A stretch of 64,000 nucleotides of DNA. Origin: Rosa chinensis. Taxonomy: Eukaryota; Streptophyta; Magnoliopsida; Rosales; Rosaceae. The translations under genes were made by a program, and so were the position numbers. The stretch spans positions 46,389,139-46,453,138 of the forward strand of contig NC_037094.1 in the NCBI RefSeq assembly GCF_002994745.2, in the 5' to 3' direction. The notes under the pieces are model-generated. The model worked only from the letters and a program-made list of their open reading frames with translations, was not told where the DNA came from and did not search any database. Below are positions 21,515-33,234 of this stretch, one piece after another (position 1 is the first letter of the stretch; every line of letters begins with the position of its first letter).

Positions 21515-23529
21515 TGATAGGAGCATTTTAATGCGACGTTTTAACTGTTATTTCCCTATATTTTCTGCGTTATTTCCTTAATAAAACTCTGTTTAGGAAA
21601 TTTTCCATTCTTCGAATGGGAAAGTTCCTAATTGTAGAAAGTTTCCGTTTTGTTGTTTCTATTTTCCATTTTTAGAAAGTTTCCATTTTAGTTTAAGAAA
21701 GTTTCCATTTCTTATTTTAGAAAGCTTCTATTTTCAGGTTTTTGGAATAAATAAGCTGAATTGAGTTCATAAATGGAACGAGAAGTTTCATGAAGATGAC
21801 ATGGCAAGGAGAGAATCAAGGAAGAGTTTTTTTTTAAAAAAGGAAAATATATTTTCCTTGGGGATTAAATTTGCCGTGTAATACTTAAGGAAAAACAAGG
21901 TGACAACGTGGGAATTGAAGATGATTGATTGAGGATTTCAAGGAGAGATTTTCTTGGGAGACTTTTATGGAAAGAAATATTGTTGGAGGAATAATTTGGT
22001 GTGATTGCCAACGTGAAAATCAGAAATAATCAAGGAGATGACGCCAAGAGAGATTCAAGGGAGATATTTATGGAAGGAAAATATGTGTGCACCAAGGAAA
22101 AGCTAAAAAGGCGTCTAGATTCATCCCTAAATTTCCTAAAGGAATGTTGGCCGAAATTCATGAAGAAAATCAGAATAATTTCAAGGAAATTCGGCAATTA
22201 AATATTAGGGAGGTATTTTAGAGAATTATGATTGGTTGGAACACATCACAAGGCTTACTTGGCATTCTATGATTGGTTGGACCACATCACAAGCTTACTT
22301 GGCGAATTATCATTGGTTGAAGCTATGTGGAAAATTCTGATTGCTTTGTGAACCCTAGCCATGCTCCTATATAAAACTCCCCCTTTCTCAACGTCAAAGG
22401 GTTCCTCTCCATACAATTTACACTTTAGAAAAAAATCAGAAAATCTTCTTAGCATAGCGGTGAGTTTCTCCATCCTCTAGTCATCTCCACGAGTTCAAGC
22501 AAGGCCAAGGGAGAAGAAGCATAGCCGTGAGCATCCATCATCCATCTCCAACCTTGAAGCTTGCTTTCGAGATTCAAGAGACCACCACATCAATCGTTCA
22601 TCACCATCCCCATCTCACGGTGTAATCCGATTCTCCTTTGTAACCTTTGCTTTGAATTTCGTTGGTTATGAACTAGTTGACATATGTGTTTGAACAAATA
22701 TTAATTTCTGGAATTTTTATGATTAATTGAGAATTTTCAGATTCATATTATTGTGATTCGAGAGTTGCTTATGTGGGTTTGTTTAATTAAATTTGCGTTA
22801 TAGATAACTTTTGTATTTTAATCTTATGTGGTTGCAAACACTTAGGGTTTTGATATAATTGGTGCTAGGTTTAAGAACATGAAATCGACTTTTTGTTTTG
22901 TGTAAACTTGAATCAAAGTAGTAAAGGTTTTGTACAAAGATCGAATTTAATTAACGAGGATTGCAATTAGGTGGACTTTTCCATACTAAGTTGTACACTT
23001 GAGTTGATAGCCTTTCTCTATGTGTAATGCGTTAAACATGACATGATTGACTAGCTTTCTAGGGTTTGATTGCATGTTTGATAGGATTAATCTAGGTGCT
23101 TTTGCTTAGGTTAATTGGCATTGAAAAGTAAAAAATGGGAATTCATTTGCTTTCGAATGTTTCACATGATCAACTCCTTTCTCATGACTTAGATGAACAA
23201 TATTAGGGTTTGAATCGATTTTAATCATATGTTTCGATTTTGATCTTTGTTCTCTCATTCCATCTTTATTTTTATGTTTTTGCGTTTTATTTGTTTTCTT
23301 TACTTAATTAATTTTCGAAAATCCAAAAACAAAATCCCCCTTTTTCGTAAATAATGTTTATACTTGTGAATATCTTTGTGAATATTATACTTTGTTTTAA
23401 TTTTAATTGTTTAATTGTTTGACAATGACAGGTGTACCCTCAATCCCCGGAATAGAACGATCCCTATTTATTACGTACTACTAACGATATTTTCAGGGTT
23501 AAATTATGCGCTCGCTTTCGAGCGCATCA
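21515..23529 (+). repeat. 5' LTR of the LARD-like element
   Basis: Starts TGATAGGAGC and ends with GCGCTCG..CGAGCGCATCA; the last 22 bases form an inverted repeat (TGCGCTCG / CGAGCGCA) around TTT. Differences from the 3' LTR seen by eye: one T/A in the T-A run near 21835, one C/T and one missing C near 23326-23337. The 66-codon frame at 22001-22201 is present identically in the other LTR and is not a gene. Confidence 0.9.
22226..22377 (+). promoter_or_regulatory. LTR promoter: three inverted CCAAT boxes and a TATA box
   Basis: ATTGG (inverted CCAAT) lies at 22231, 22272 and 22312, spaced 41 and 40 bases, inside a 41-base direct repeat (TGATTGGTTGGA.CACATCACAAG...CTTACTTGGC) present twice and partly a third time. 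CTATATAAAAC follows at 22368. This is a well-formed plant RNA polymerase II promoter, so transcription from the LTR should begin near 22400. The same promoter is repeated in the 3' LTR (27279-27430). Confidence 0.65.
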
Positions 23530-23534
23530 ATTTT

Positions 23535-23552
23535 TGGCGCCGTTGCCGGGGA
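23535..23552 (+). other. Primer binding site, tRNA-Asp type
   Basis: TGGCGCCGTTGCCGGGGA begins five bases after the LTR. It complements the 3' end of plant tRNA-Asp, the primer used by Athila-type elements. Confidence 0.8.
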
Positions 23553-24500
23553 TTGAAAAATCACTTGTTAAATATGTGAATATTTGTTTTGTTTATATGT
23601 TGTGTTCGAAAAAAAAAAAAATTTACTTGTTAATTGTTTGTAATTCTCTAATTTGTTAGTTAATTAGTTAATTATTTACTTAAGTTGTTATTTATATTAT
23701 TGAATACGAATTTTAATTGTGAGTTGTAAATTAAAGAAGGAATAGGTGAAGTCGTGTTTATTAATATTGGCCTAAACCCCTTATTGATACCTAGTCCAGG
23801 TCCCTTAAGGTTGAGGGCGGCCTTTATTAACATTCATTGAACTGTCTTCACACTTAGGATCTTTTTCATCCAAGTAAGTATAGCCTATGTGGGATGGTGT
23901 CTAGGAAGGGGACAACGCTCATGACAGGTTCTTGAATCCAGAAGTGCTTACAAATGGGCCTAAACCACAATGTGGGAGTAGCTCATGCCAAAATGGATTC
24001 TACCTCTCGTGGTCGCCCTCCCCTACCTGGCCATTTCAGTAAGGTTGCCCAAAGGATGTAGGAGAGACTTGGTGTCTAGACGACTATACTTGGGCCGCAC
24101 GTCCTCTTGATTTACCGCTTGGAATTTAATTTGATATCAATGATATATATAACAAACGAAAATATTGTGATTCACTAAGGTATATTGGATTAAACATAGT
24201 CTTGAAAAGGGTAGTTGTTTTAGTCCCATTGCACATCGAGACTCCCTGTTCCCGTACCTAAGTGTTGAAAATAATTGTAAAGGAAAGGAAAGAATGTAAA
24301 TATTTGTAATTATTTTCGTACAAAGAAAGAAAAGAAAGAAAAAAAAAAAAAAAAAAACACTTGTGTAAATATTTTTCGTGTTTTTTTTTTTTTTTTTACT
24401 CACTTGTGTACTTAACTTGTCTTATGTACTGACTTGTTAACTTGTGTACTTAACTTGTTAATATTACTTGTAGTTTGTAATTCACTAACTTGTTATACTT

Positions 24501-24503
<3 letters not shown>

Positions 24504-24552
<49 letters not shown>

Positions 24553-24553
24553 T
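24504..24553. repeat. (TA)n microsatellite and T-run
   Basis: About 20 TA repeats followed by a T-run, in the interior of the LARD-like element. Confidence 0.9.
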
Positions 24554-24594
24554 TTTGTATTTCTTTGTTAATTATAGTCACTAACTTTATTTAA

Positions 24595-24670
24595 TGGAGG
24601 TACTGTCTGGCTGAAAGACGTTAAACTCAAGCGCTGCTTGGGAGGCAACCCAATTCAGAAGTAGCTGTGG
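24595..24670 (+). other. Conserved internal motif of LARD/Athila-like elements
   Basis: Contains GTTAAACTCAAGCGCTGCTTGGGAGGCAACCC. A related minus-strand motif (AAGTCCTTAAACAAAG..., then CTAGGGAGGCAACCT) occurs at 59824-59871 in the large degraded element. The motif marks the boundary between coding-derived and 3' non-coding interior in many such elements. Its role is not known to me. Confidence 0.5.
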
Positions 24671-26550
24671 AGGAGAGCCTTCAAAGCAGATTTGTTTTTT
24701 TTCTTCCCTACTTCTTTACTTTGTAACTTTTGTTTTTCTTTGAACTTTATTTTTGTAAATTCCATCTCTATATGCTTAAGTGTTTCATTGCATGCTTTTA
24801 ATTGATTACATTGAGGACAATGCAATATTTAAGTGTGGGGGAAGGGATTTATACTTTTGTTTTGAGTCATATATATTGAAAAATACAAAAAAATTGAAAA
24901 ATGTCAAAAATTTAAAAATTTTCGTTGCTTTTATTTTTGTTTTTGAGTCTTAGGATGCCCTTTCAACTGTCTAGGATGATTCTATATCTCTGAAATCATG
25001 ATTAAAAGAGGATCACAAAATTGAGATGATTTTTTAACATGGTATTCTTTGGTTAATTGAGATATATGAAAAATGTATGCATGTGTAGTGGATATGGATT
25101 TTGTGACTTTGGTACAGAAAATATGAGCATGTTAAGATGAGTTTTGATTCATAAAAGCCCATGTGAGATATTTGAGCCCATGTCCCTTTTTCTTGGAGTG
25201 ATAAATGAAAAATATATTCTTATTTTCTTGGCGATGTTTTGATGATCTCATTATTCTTTCATTTGATTGATTACTTGCCATAGATTAAGTTTAATGGACT
25301 AGAGAATGCTAGAATTCGCTCTTGTGCTTGTTGAGACGTTATATCAATACATGGCCCTGATTCTGGAAAGGATAGAGGCACCTTAGGAATTACCACCATT
25401 GCCAAATAAGCCTGTGTCCCTATTTGTGCCGGTCGTGGCACCCCCCTAGATAAGCCCCTTTGAGCCTACATTAAGTATTTTCGTTCATCACCCTTAAAAT
25501 CCTTATCCATGAAGCTTAGTATAGTTACAACCCTACCCTTTGTTCTAAAAACTTAGTGGAGCTATCTTTTGAGACATACTACATGGGTTTGGCGTTAAGG
25601 ATGAAAATTGAGAAGAGGTGAAAGTTCAAGTGTGGGGGTAGACTTGTCCATGAAAAAAAAAAAAAAGAATGAAAAAAAAAAAATAAAGAAAGAAAGGGAA
25701 GAAAAAAATGTTTATGGATTTTAGTCCCCCATACTATGTGAGTTTGGAGTTTACTTTGAATTGAAGGCCCATTACAGAAAAATTTGGCCTTTGTCCAACT
25801 CCTTAGTGACCAAAGGAAGTTTAGAGTGAAGTTTGGGCCCAACATGAAGACATTAGGCCCCTTTATAACACCCCCATGGGAAAGTGACGTTTTTGCATAC
25901 TTGGTGGATTTCTAGAAGTCTCTCTACACCAACATGAGCTCTACTAGGTTTTTAGGACACTTTGTTAAAATTCTTACCCTTCGTTTCTTTAAACCTTGAG
26001 CCATGGCCCCATTACAACCCTTGATAAGACCTTCTTGATCCTTAAGATGGGATAGCCCTTGATGTGGAGATGAGTTACAAGAGTTGAACCTATGGCTTGG
26101 GTCCATCTGTGCAAGTAGTTGATATCCTTCATGAGATCTTTAAAAGAAAAAATACATGTGCTTTCGTTTCTTGCATTATGTGATATACTTGCTATCTTTC
26201 ACATATACTTGAGTGTATAAGCTTTTAAGCATTGCCATGATCTGAGAGAAGAAAGAGTGGATATGCCTTATGAGGATTGAATCAAACTTGTTTGAAGCAT
26301 GCTTAACAGAACCCATCACCATTGTTACAACCAAGTCCTACTTGTGTGTGTGAAGATTATGTGTTTTAATTAACCCTCGAATGCTTAAACATTGATTCTT
26401 GGTTGAGTGCTAATCTTGGTGTTGTGAAAGTAAGAGATTACTGAGACAAAAAGTTGAAGGGCAATAGAGTCATTGTTTGTGTAGAGTCTTTAAATTTTTG
26501 TTGAGTCTTAGTTGAGTCTTTGTGTGATTTTGCTAAGGGACTAGCAAAAG

Positions 26551-26567
26551 CTAAGTGTGGGGGAATT
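26551..26567 (+). other. Polypurine tract of the LARD-like element
   Basis: AAGTGTGGGGGAA followed by TTT stands directly before the 3' LTR. A second AAGTGTGGGGGAA lies at 24830-24842 and may be an internal decoy or a second plus-strand primer. Confidence 0.7.
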
Positions 26568-28583
26568 TGATAGGAGCATTTTAATGCGACGTTTTAACTG
26601 TTATTTCCCTATATTTTCTGCGTTATTTCCTTAATAAAACTCTGTTTAGGAAATTTTCCATTCTTCGAATGGGAAAGTTCCTAATTGTAGAAAGTTTCCG
26701 TTTTGTTGTTTCTATTTTCCATTTTTAGAAAGTTTCCATTTTAGTTTAAGAAAGTTTCCATTTCTTATTTTAGAAAGCTTCTATTTTCAGGTTTTTGGAA
26801 TAAATAAGCTGAATTGAGTTCATAAATGGAACGAGAAGTTTCATGAAGATGACATGGCAAGGAGAGAATCAAGGAAGAGTTTTTTTTAAAAAAAGGAAAA
26901 TATATTTTCCTTGGGGATTAAATTTGCCGTGTAATACTTAAGGAAAAACAAGGTGACAACGTGGGAATTGAAGATGATTGATTGAGGATTTCAAGGAGAG
27001 ATTTTCTTGGGAGACTTTTATGGAAAGAAATATTGTTGGAGGAATAATTTGGTGTGATTGCCAACGTGAAAATCAGAAATAATCAAGGAGATGACGCCAA
27101 GAGAGATTCAAGGGAGATATTTATGGAAGGAAAATATGTGTGCACCAAGGAAAAGCTAAAAAGGCGTCTAGATTCATCCCTAAATTTCCTAAAGGAATGT
27201 TGGCCGAAATTCATGAAGAAAATCAGAATAATTTCAAGGAAATTCGGCAATTAAATATTAGGGAGGTATTTTAGAGAATTATGATTGGTTGGAACACATC
27301 ACAAGGCTTACTTGGCATTCTATGATTGGTTGGACCACATCACAAGCTTACTTGGCGAATTATCATTGGTTGAAGCTATGTGGAAAATTCTGATTGCTTT
27401 GTGAACCCTAGCCATGCTCCTATATAAAACTCCCCCTTTCTCAACGTCAAAGGGTTCCTCTCCATACAATTTACACTTTAGAAAAAAATCAGAAAATCTT
27501 CTTAGCATAGCGGTGAGTTTCTCCATCCTCTAGTCATCTCCACGAGTTCAAGCAAGGCCAAGGGAGAAGAAGCATAGCCGTGAGCATCCATCATCCATCT
27601 CCAACCTTGAAGCTTGCTTTCGAGATTCAAGAGACCACCACATCAATCGTTCATCACCATCCCCATCTCACGGTGTAATCCGATTCTCCTTTGTAACCTT
27701 TGCTTTGAATTTCGTTGGTTATGAACTAGTTGACATATGTGTTTGAACAAATATTAATTTCTGGAATTTTTATGATTAATTGAGAATTTTCAGATTCATA
27801 TTATTGTGATTCGAGAGTTGCTTATGTGGGTTTGTTTAATTAAATTTGCGTTATAGATAACTTTTGTATTTTAATCTTATGTGGTTGCAAACACTTAGGG
27901 TTTTGATATAATTGGTGCTAGGTTTAAGAACATGAAATCGACTTTTTGTTTTGTGTAAACTTGAATCAAAGTAGTAAAGGTTTTGTACAAAGATCGAATT
28001 TAATTAACGAGGATTGCAATTAGGTGGACTTTTCCATACTAAGTTGTACACTTGAGTTGATAGCCTTTCTCTATGTGTAATGCGTTAAACATGACATGAT
28101 TGACTAGCTTTCTAGGGTTTGATTGCATGTTTGATAGGATTAATCTAGGTGCTTTTGCTTAGGTTAATTGGCATTGAAAAGTAAAAAATGGGAATTCATT
28201 TGCTTTCGAATGTTTCACATGATCAACTCCTTTCTCATGACTTAGATGAACAATATTAGGGTTTGAATCGATTTTAATCATATGTTTCGATTTTGATCTT
28301 TGTTCTCTCATTCCATCTTTATTTTTATGTTTTTGCGTTTTATTTGTTTTCTTTACTTAATTAATTTTCGAAAATTCAAAAACAAAATCCCCCCTTTTTC
28401 GTAAATAATGTTTATACTTGTGAATATCTTTGTGAATATTATACTTTGTTTTAATTTTAATTGTTTAATTGTTTGACAATGACAGGTGTACCCTCAATCC
28501 CCGGAATAGAACGATCCCTATTTATTACGTACTACTAACGATATTTTCAGGGTTAAATTATGCGCTCGCTTTCGAGCGCATCA
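26568..28583 (+). repeat. 3' LTR of the LARD-like element
   Basis: 2016 bases, nearly identical to the 5' LTR and followed by the GCTAT duplication. Promoter elements are at 27279-27430. Confidence 0.9.
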
Positions 28584-28588
28584 GCTAT

Positions 28589-29359
28589 TAAGACCATAAC
28601 AGAGCGTGTCATTCTAGGTCCCTTCGATTTGGTGATCAATATTCTTGGGTGCCTCCTCTGCCTTCAGTTTACTACTCATCAAACCCCCAAATCTAATAAC
28701 CCTAACTTTCAGTAGAACGAATGCTCTTCCAACTCAGATGGAGTAAAACCTGAGCACCAACAACAACAACAAGCAAGTGGTTATAAACTTGAGCCAATCA
28801 AATGCTCTTGAGCACCAAAAGAAGAAAGACAATGAACTTCTCCACAAAATTTAAAACCCGAAGTGGATTTGAGCACCAAAAGAACAAAGACAATGAACAA
28901 GAGCAATGAAATCTTAAATTTAGCTCACCAATCAAATGGATTTGAGCACCAATTCCTAAACCCGTGAAACCCCCCTTTCCTCCTCCTTTAACTCAAACCC
29001 AACTCGATTGTTGATAACTCAATCCCTTTTCAGTAGAACGAAGAATCCCCAAATCGAATCCAACTCGAACCCAACTCGATTTGTGAGAACCCAATCCCCA
29101 TTCAACAAAAAAACCCCCAAATCGAACCCAAATCGAACTCTAATAGAGTAAAACCATAATCCAGACTTAAAAGATGGTGATTTGTGATGCCTAAATGTTT
29201 TGAGAAGATGGTGAGCAGAGCTCTAGGTTTTGCTCGAAGTGAAGAAAAGCTTGGGGTTTCTCTCAGACATGAAAAGCAACTAAGGCACTAACTTTGTTTT
29301 AAATGTGCCCTTAGTTGTTAAGGCATTAAGCAATAACAATGGTTGTTTTTTTTTTTTTT
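28589..29359. other. Unassigned stretch after the LARD-like element
   Basis: Rejoining across the insertion, about 21470-21514 plus 28589-28670 reads on the + strand FDWVKANEVAFDAIKTITER and VILGPFDLVINIL after an AG, an exon-like frame I do not recognise. Downstream are loose repeats of GAGCACCAAAAGAA..AAGACAATGAAC (28798-28905) and of AACCCAACTCGA (28990-29090). No gene is called. Confidence 0.35.
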
Positions 29360-29985
29360 TTAAGTTAGTCAGACAACGTATAGATACATTTACGTTGTCT
29401 GAATTGCTACATAGCTGAGGGAACAAAAGATGAAAATTTCCCGCTTGTGCAATCAAAATACCAATTTTGGCGCTTAGGCTAGGCATTTGTCATTCACACA
29501 ACAGACATAGTTCATTATGTTGTAGGAACTTGCAAGCATAACAAAACATTGAAGCCAAATTTGCTCATTCTGGGGGGGGGGGGGGAGAGGAATGAATGCC
29601 GTTTTGGAGACTTTTCCAAATTTTTCCACTCACTTGCACAACGGAACATTAAAAACCATTGTATGATGATTTGCAAGTATACTCCTATAACACAAGTAAC
29701 TAAACTGTTGTACAATTTAGTGGCATCTATGATACAATTTGGAGCCAAATTTGACTCAATGATAGGAGGGAAATATGCCGGTCTTTTTTTTTTTCATTCA
29801 GACAACACATAATCCTTCTTTCTGTCATGCCATAACCTTCTACTTAGAAATTTTAGAATTTGGGTATCTTTATACAACGAAGATTCACTAAATGTGTTGT
29901 ATGATTCAATTTTCATCAACAGACAACAGATAATTTCTTTTTTGTTGTGTGAGTACTGTCGTGTGATGCAATTTTTGGCATAGTG
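29360..29985. mobile_element. Orphan right end of a CACTA-type element
   Basis: Subterminal words CAGACAAC, CACACAACAG and GTTGTGTG lead to a terminus ATTTTTGGCATAGTG, the complement of CACTATGCCAAAAAT. It resembles the end of CACTA 1 in its last bases but has subterminal words like CACTA 2. The matching left end is not seen. A G-run of about 15 lies at 29571-29585. Confidence 0.55.
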
Positions 29986-31598
29986 ATACTACATATATTT
30001 ATCTTGATGCTGTTACTGTTGATGTTTGTAACGAGGCCTAATTCCAATATCAAGGCTTGTATATTCCCAACCCGATGCAGCAGCCCTTGCTGGTCTTCCT
30101 TAGGGTGAGCATCACCTGGCAGTCTCTATGTCACCTCACCATGTCATGCGCCAAGTACAGAATCATTTTGTTAGCCCTATGTACGTGGCTATGTCAGTAA
30201 GTCTCATGACACTGTTTCCATTATGCTGCAGAATATTGAACTACATCCAACCCCGCTTACAAGTAGCTGGAACAAAACATTTGAAACCACATGTACTCAT
30301 GCTCTTCTCACTAATTGAATGTTTTGTCATCACTCCTGTCTCTGATATCTTGATCGATATGGAATTGATTTGAGAATATCACCTTCTGAAGGAGCAAGGC
30401 TGCTGCTGACCAGCATTCAGACATGCATGGAGCATAATACTGTGTTGATCTTTAATTTTTGAACCAGCTGATTGGTAATAATACTGGTACGTACGTGGGT
30501 CTTATTATGCAGGAAAAAGATATGTATTTTTCACCTCTTATCTTGCTAGATGGAAGGATGTAAGCAAAATGAAGTCAATAGGAGAGCTTCCAGCTGGAAA
30601 TATTAACTGGGCTAATGTTATAAATGCACAGTTCAGTGGGAACAGTCTTTTTGAAAATATGGATTATAAACTGGTTTTCATCACAAAAGGGTTACCTTTT
30701 TATTATACGGGTTATGAAGTGATACACTCTAGTTGGTTTCAATAGGATTGTTGCCTTCTGATTCCATGTTTCACTTTGTGGTTTCTTTGTTCGTCATCCT
30801 ACGAAAGTTTTAATAGCTTGCAATAGAAACTTGTTTTTTCCATTCCACCCATGAAGTGTTTCATGTCTCAAACCTGCATAAAATTTTCTGCACCAGCAAT
30901 GAGGATTCTAAATGTTTTCTTCTATAGTATAAAGCAACATTTGCTTTTATCAAGTATACAACTGTAGCCTCATTGGAGTGCTCAATCTATAGGATGGCAT
31001 ATGTGCTCTCTACTGTTCTTCTTGGTTTCTACTTTACACCATTTACTCTACTTTCTGACAATGGATTTTAGTGTCCAAATCAGTAGAGAGCACCTTGGGT
31101 TGGACCAAGCTATAGACTCATCTGCCATTGTTTTATCTCCTTGGTTCTTTGTGTACTTGTGCTTCTTCCTTTCCATATATTACAAATTTTGACAAGCTGA
31201 CACCTGTAGGTCTTTAATGCTACAGATCACTTGAAGGATGATTAGTGCTTGGATCATCACTGCTTTCTGGGATATTTTTGCATTTGCATTGCGGTGCCTT
31301 ATCTCCCATCTTTGGCGCACCATCCCAGGCTTCTCAGCGGTTTAATTCTTTCGCAATAAAAACATGCTTTTGTTTATTTTCTTTCCCTTTAATTTATTGC
31401 AATTTGTAAGAGGAAATGTCTCCTGAAACTCTGATTGGTCACATTGAATTCATTTTTAAGTTGTTACTCTGGTTACCTCCTGTCATTTTGTGCCATATTT
31501 ATTTGTATAGGTTGAATATTGATGGTCTTTTGTTTATATTAGATCGAACATTTGAAGGTGGATGCTCTAACTCAGATTGGCAATCTACTTGGTGAGAC
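29986..31598 (+). other. Unidentified exon-like sequence
   Basis: Several + strand pieces look like decayed exons: about 30240-30430 (RYGIDLRISPSEGARLLLTS in one frame) and 30514-30745 (RYVFFTSYLARWKDVSKMKS, then IGELPAGNINWANVINAQFS). Stops and frame changes separate them. I recognise no domain. They could be a pseudogene or captured fragments. Confidence 0.3.
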
Positions 31599-32607
31599 CA
31601 ATAAATTAAAAAACGCGCCTTAAGGCTCGCCTGAGGCTTAAAAAGCGGAAATCAGCCCTTAAATTGAGTGAGTTTCGTTGATAACGCGACGAGGCTTCTG
31701 AGGCGGTGACCAAGGCGTGAAAGGCGCCTGAGGCGTCCACGCGCAGGAATAATTTTTTTTTTTTTTTTTCATTTTTTGAAACGACTTCGTTTTAGGTTGT
31801 TTGAGGTTTAAAGCCCTCCTAGGTCGCGACTTGCAGCATACAAGAGCTGGGCTCTCCATTTCAGTACCCGAACTTCCAGAAGGCAGCAAGACTGCAAGAT
31901 CATACAAATTTCTTCGAAATCGTTAGTTTTCTGAATGATTTGGCTTTAACAGAGACTACTTTCGCACTTGGAGTTCGAGTTGCAGACTTGGAGTTCGATT
32001 CGCAGGAATGTTTGAAGATATGATTCCAATTGATTTTCACACTCTGAATGTTTAGGCTTTGCTTTGTGAATATAAGATTGTTGATTGTTAATTTGTTACA
32101 ATTAAGGATAGGATAGTGATAGACTGATAGCCTAGAGTGGTTAACATGAGCCATCTCAATTTGTTGCAGGAAATACTAAATCTTAAAACCCATTCATCTG
32201 AAGATTAGTGATCATCATAAGACCAAAAGTGATGCATATTTGAATCAGGGAGTTGAAAAGACCGAGGCTGAATTGTTGTATTAAGGTGATTTACAACTCA
32301 TTCGGAATTGCTTTTTATCATTGACTAAATGCATATATGTTGTTTGGTGTTCTTCAAATTTGCTGCCCAGATTTCAATTGACTCTTTGCCAAGATCCATT
32401 GACTGAATGCATATATGTTGTTTGGTGTTCTTCAAATTCGCTGCCCAGATTTCAATTGACTCTTTGCCAAGATCATTGACTGAATGCATAGACTTGCTTT
32501 GTATGATTGTGTCATTGCCTGAATGCATAGACTTGTTTCCATATTGTTATGCTTCTAAAAAGGTATGGGCTGGTGATTGTTGTGCTGGTTTCGGTTGATA
32601 GCTACTA

Positions 32608-32643
<36 letters not shown>

Positions 32644-32883
32644 CTGCTGATTGTTGTTCTGATTTCAATTGATGGCTACTTTTATGTATATTGATATGTT
32701 GGTATGTTGCCCAAATTGTTATATTTTAAATATTCTTGGTCATTTATAGGTCATATAAGAGTAATAATTATATCAATATAGGTCATTTATACGTAAGGCT
32801 TACGCCTTATGCCTCAAGGCGAATGCCTTACTAAGGCTTACTGAAAAACGTCTCGGCCTGCGCCTCAGCGTTTTAAAACATTG
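31599..32883. mobile_element. hAT-like non-autonomous element, 1.3 kb
   Basis: The element starts CAATAAATTAAAAAACGC and ends GCGTTTTAAAACATTG, imperfect inverted termini, and is flanked by a perfect 8-base duplication GGTGAGAC (31591-31598, 32884-32891), the size made by hAT transposases. Subterminal zones are rich in GCCTTAAGGC, GGCTTA and GCCT words in both orientations. The interior has no transposase frame, a 77-base tandem duplication (see separate entry) and an AT microsatellite at 32611-32641. Minus frame 31659-31907 is not taken as a gene. Confidence 0.8.
32325..32545. repeat. Tandem duplication inside the hAT-like element
   Basis: A unit of about 77 bases beginning ATTGACTGAATGCATATATG and ending GACTCTTTGCCAAGATC occurs twice (32321-32397 and 32398-32474) and its first part twice more in decayed form (32475-32540). 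This produces a duplicated open frame on the minus strand that is not a gene. Confidence 0.75.
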
Positions 32884-33234
32884 GGTGAGACATATGAAGT
32901 GAAAGGGTACATTGCTTCACAATGGTGAGGTAAACATGCTAGAATCTTTGTTGAAATATAATTTGCCAAACCTTTTAAGATCTGAACTGTGTCTGCAAAA
33001 TCGTTGGATACTACTAAGAGTATGAGAACCTGCCTGCGTTTTGTTTCAAATCTTATGAATCTTCACACTTTTGGCATTATTCATATCCATTTGAATGTTA
33101 TTGAGTCTGGTGTTATTAATAACATGATAATGTCCATGTGCATGAGGAACCTATGGGTAAAGCTGTCAACATGGCTAAGACATCTGCTCCTATTGATGTG
33201 CCTATAAAGCTAACTGCTTGATCAAAAGGAGTCT

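Larger units (their letters stand above)
21515..28583 (+). mobile_element. Young LARD-like non-coding LTR retrotransposon
   Basis: Two LTRs (21515-23529 and 26568-28583) bracket a 3.04 kb interior, flanked by a perfect 5-base duplication GCTAT (21510-21514 and 28584-28588). The primer site after the 5' LTR is complementary to the 3' end of tRNA-Asp, as in Athila-type gypsy elements, and a purine tract precedes the 3' LTR. The interior has no gag or pol frame at all; it holds intron-like AT-rich sequence, T- and A-runs and the motif GGGAGGCAACCC. Reading the LTRs side by side I find two substitutions and one single-base indel in 2015 bases. This is a complete, recently inserted non-autonomous element that must use proteins from an autonomous partner. 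Confidence 0.9.
31544..32917 (+). pseudogene. Exon-like frame split by the hAT-like element
   Basis: Skipping the insertion, the + strand reads EHLKVDALTQIGNLLGETYE and VKGYIASQ, starting after an acceptor-like TATATTAG and ending near a donor-like GTGAGG. The hAT-like element splits it within the TTGGTGAGAC word that was duplicated. Protein not recognised. Confidence 0.35.

Noticed and set aside
22001..22201. 66-codon frame found identically at 27054-27254
   Set aside because: It lies in the two LTRs of the same element; identity comes from the LTR pair and not from selection on a protein.
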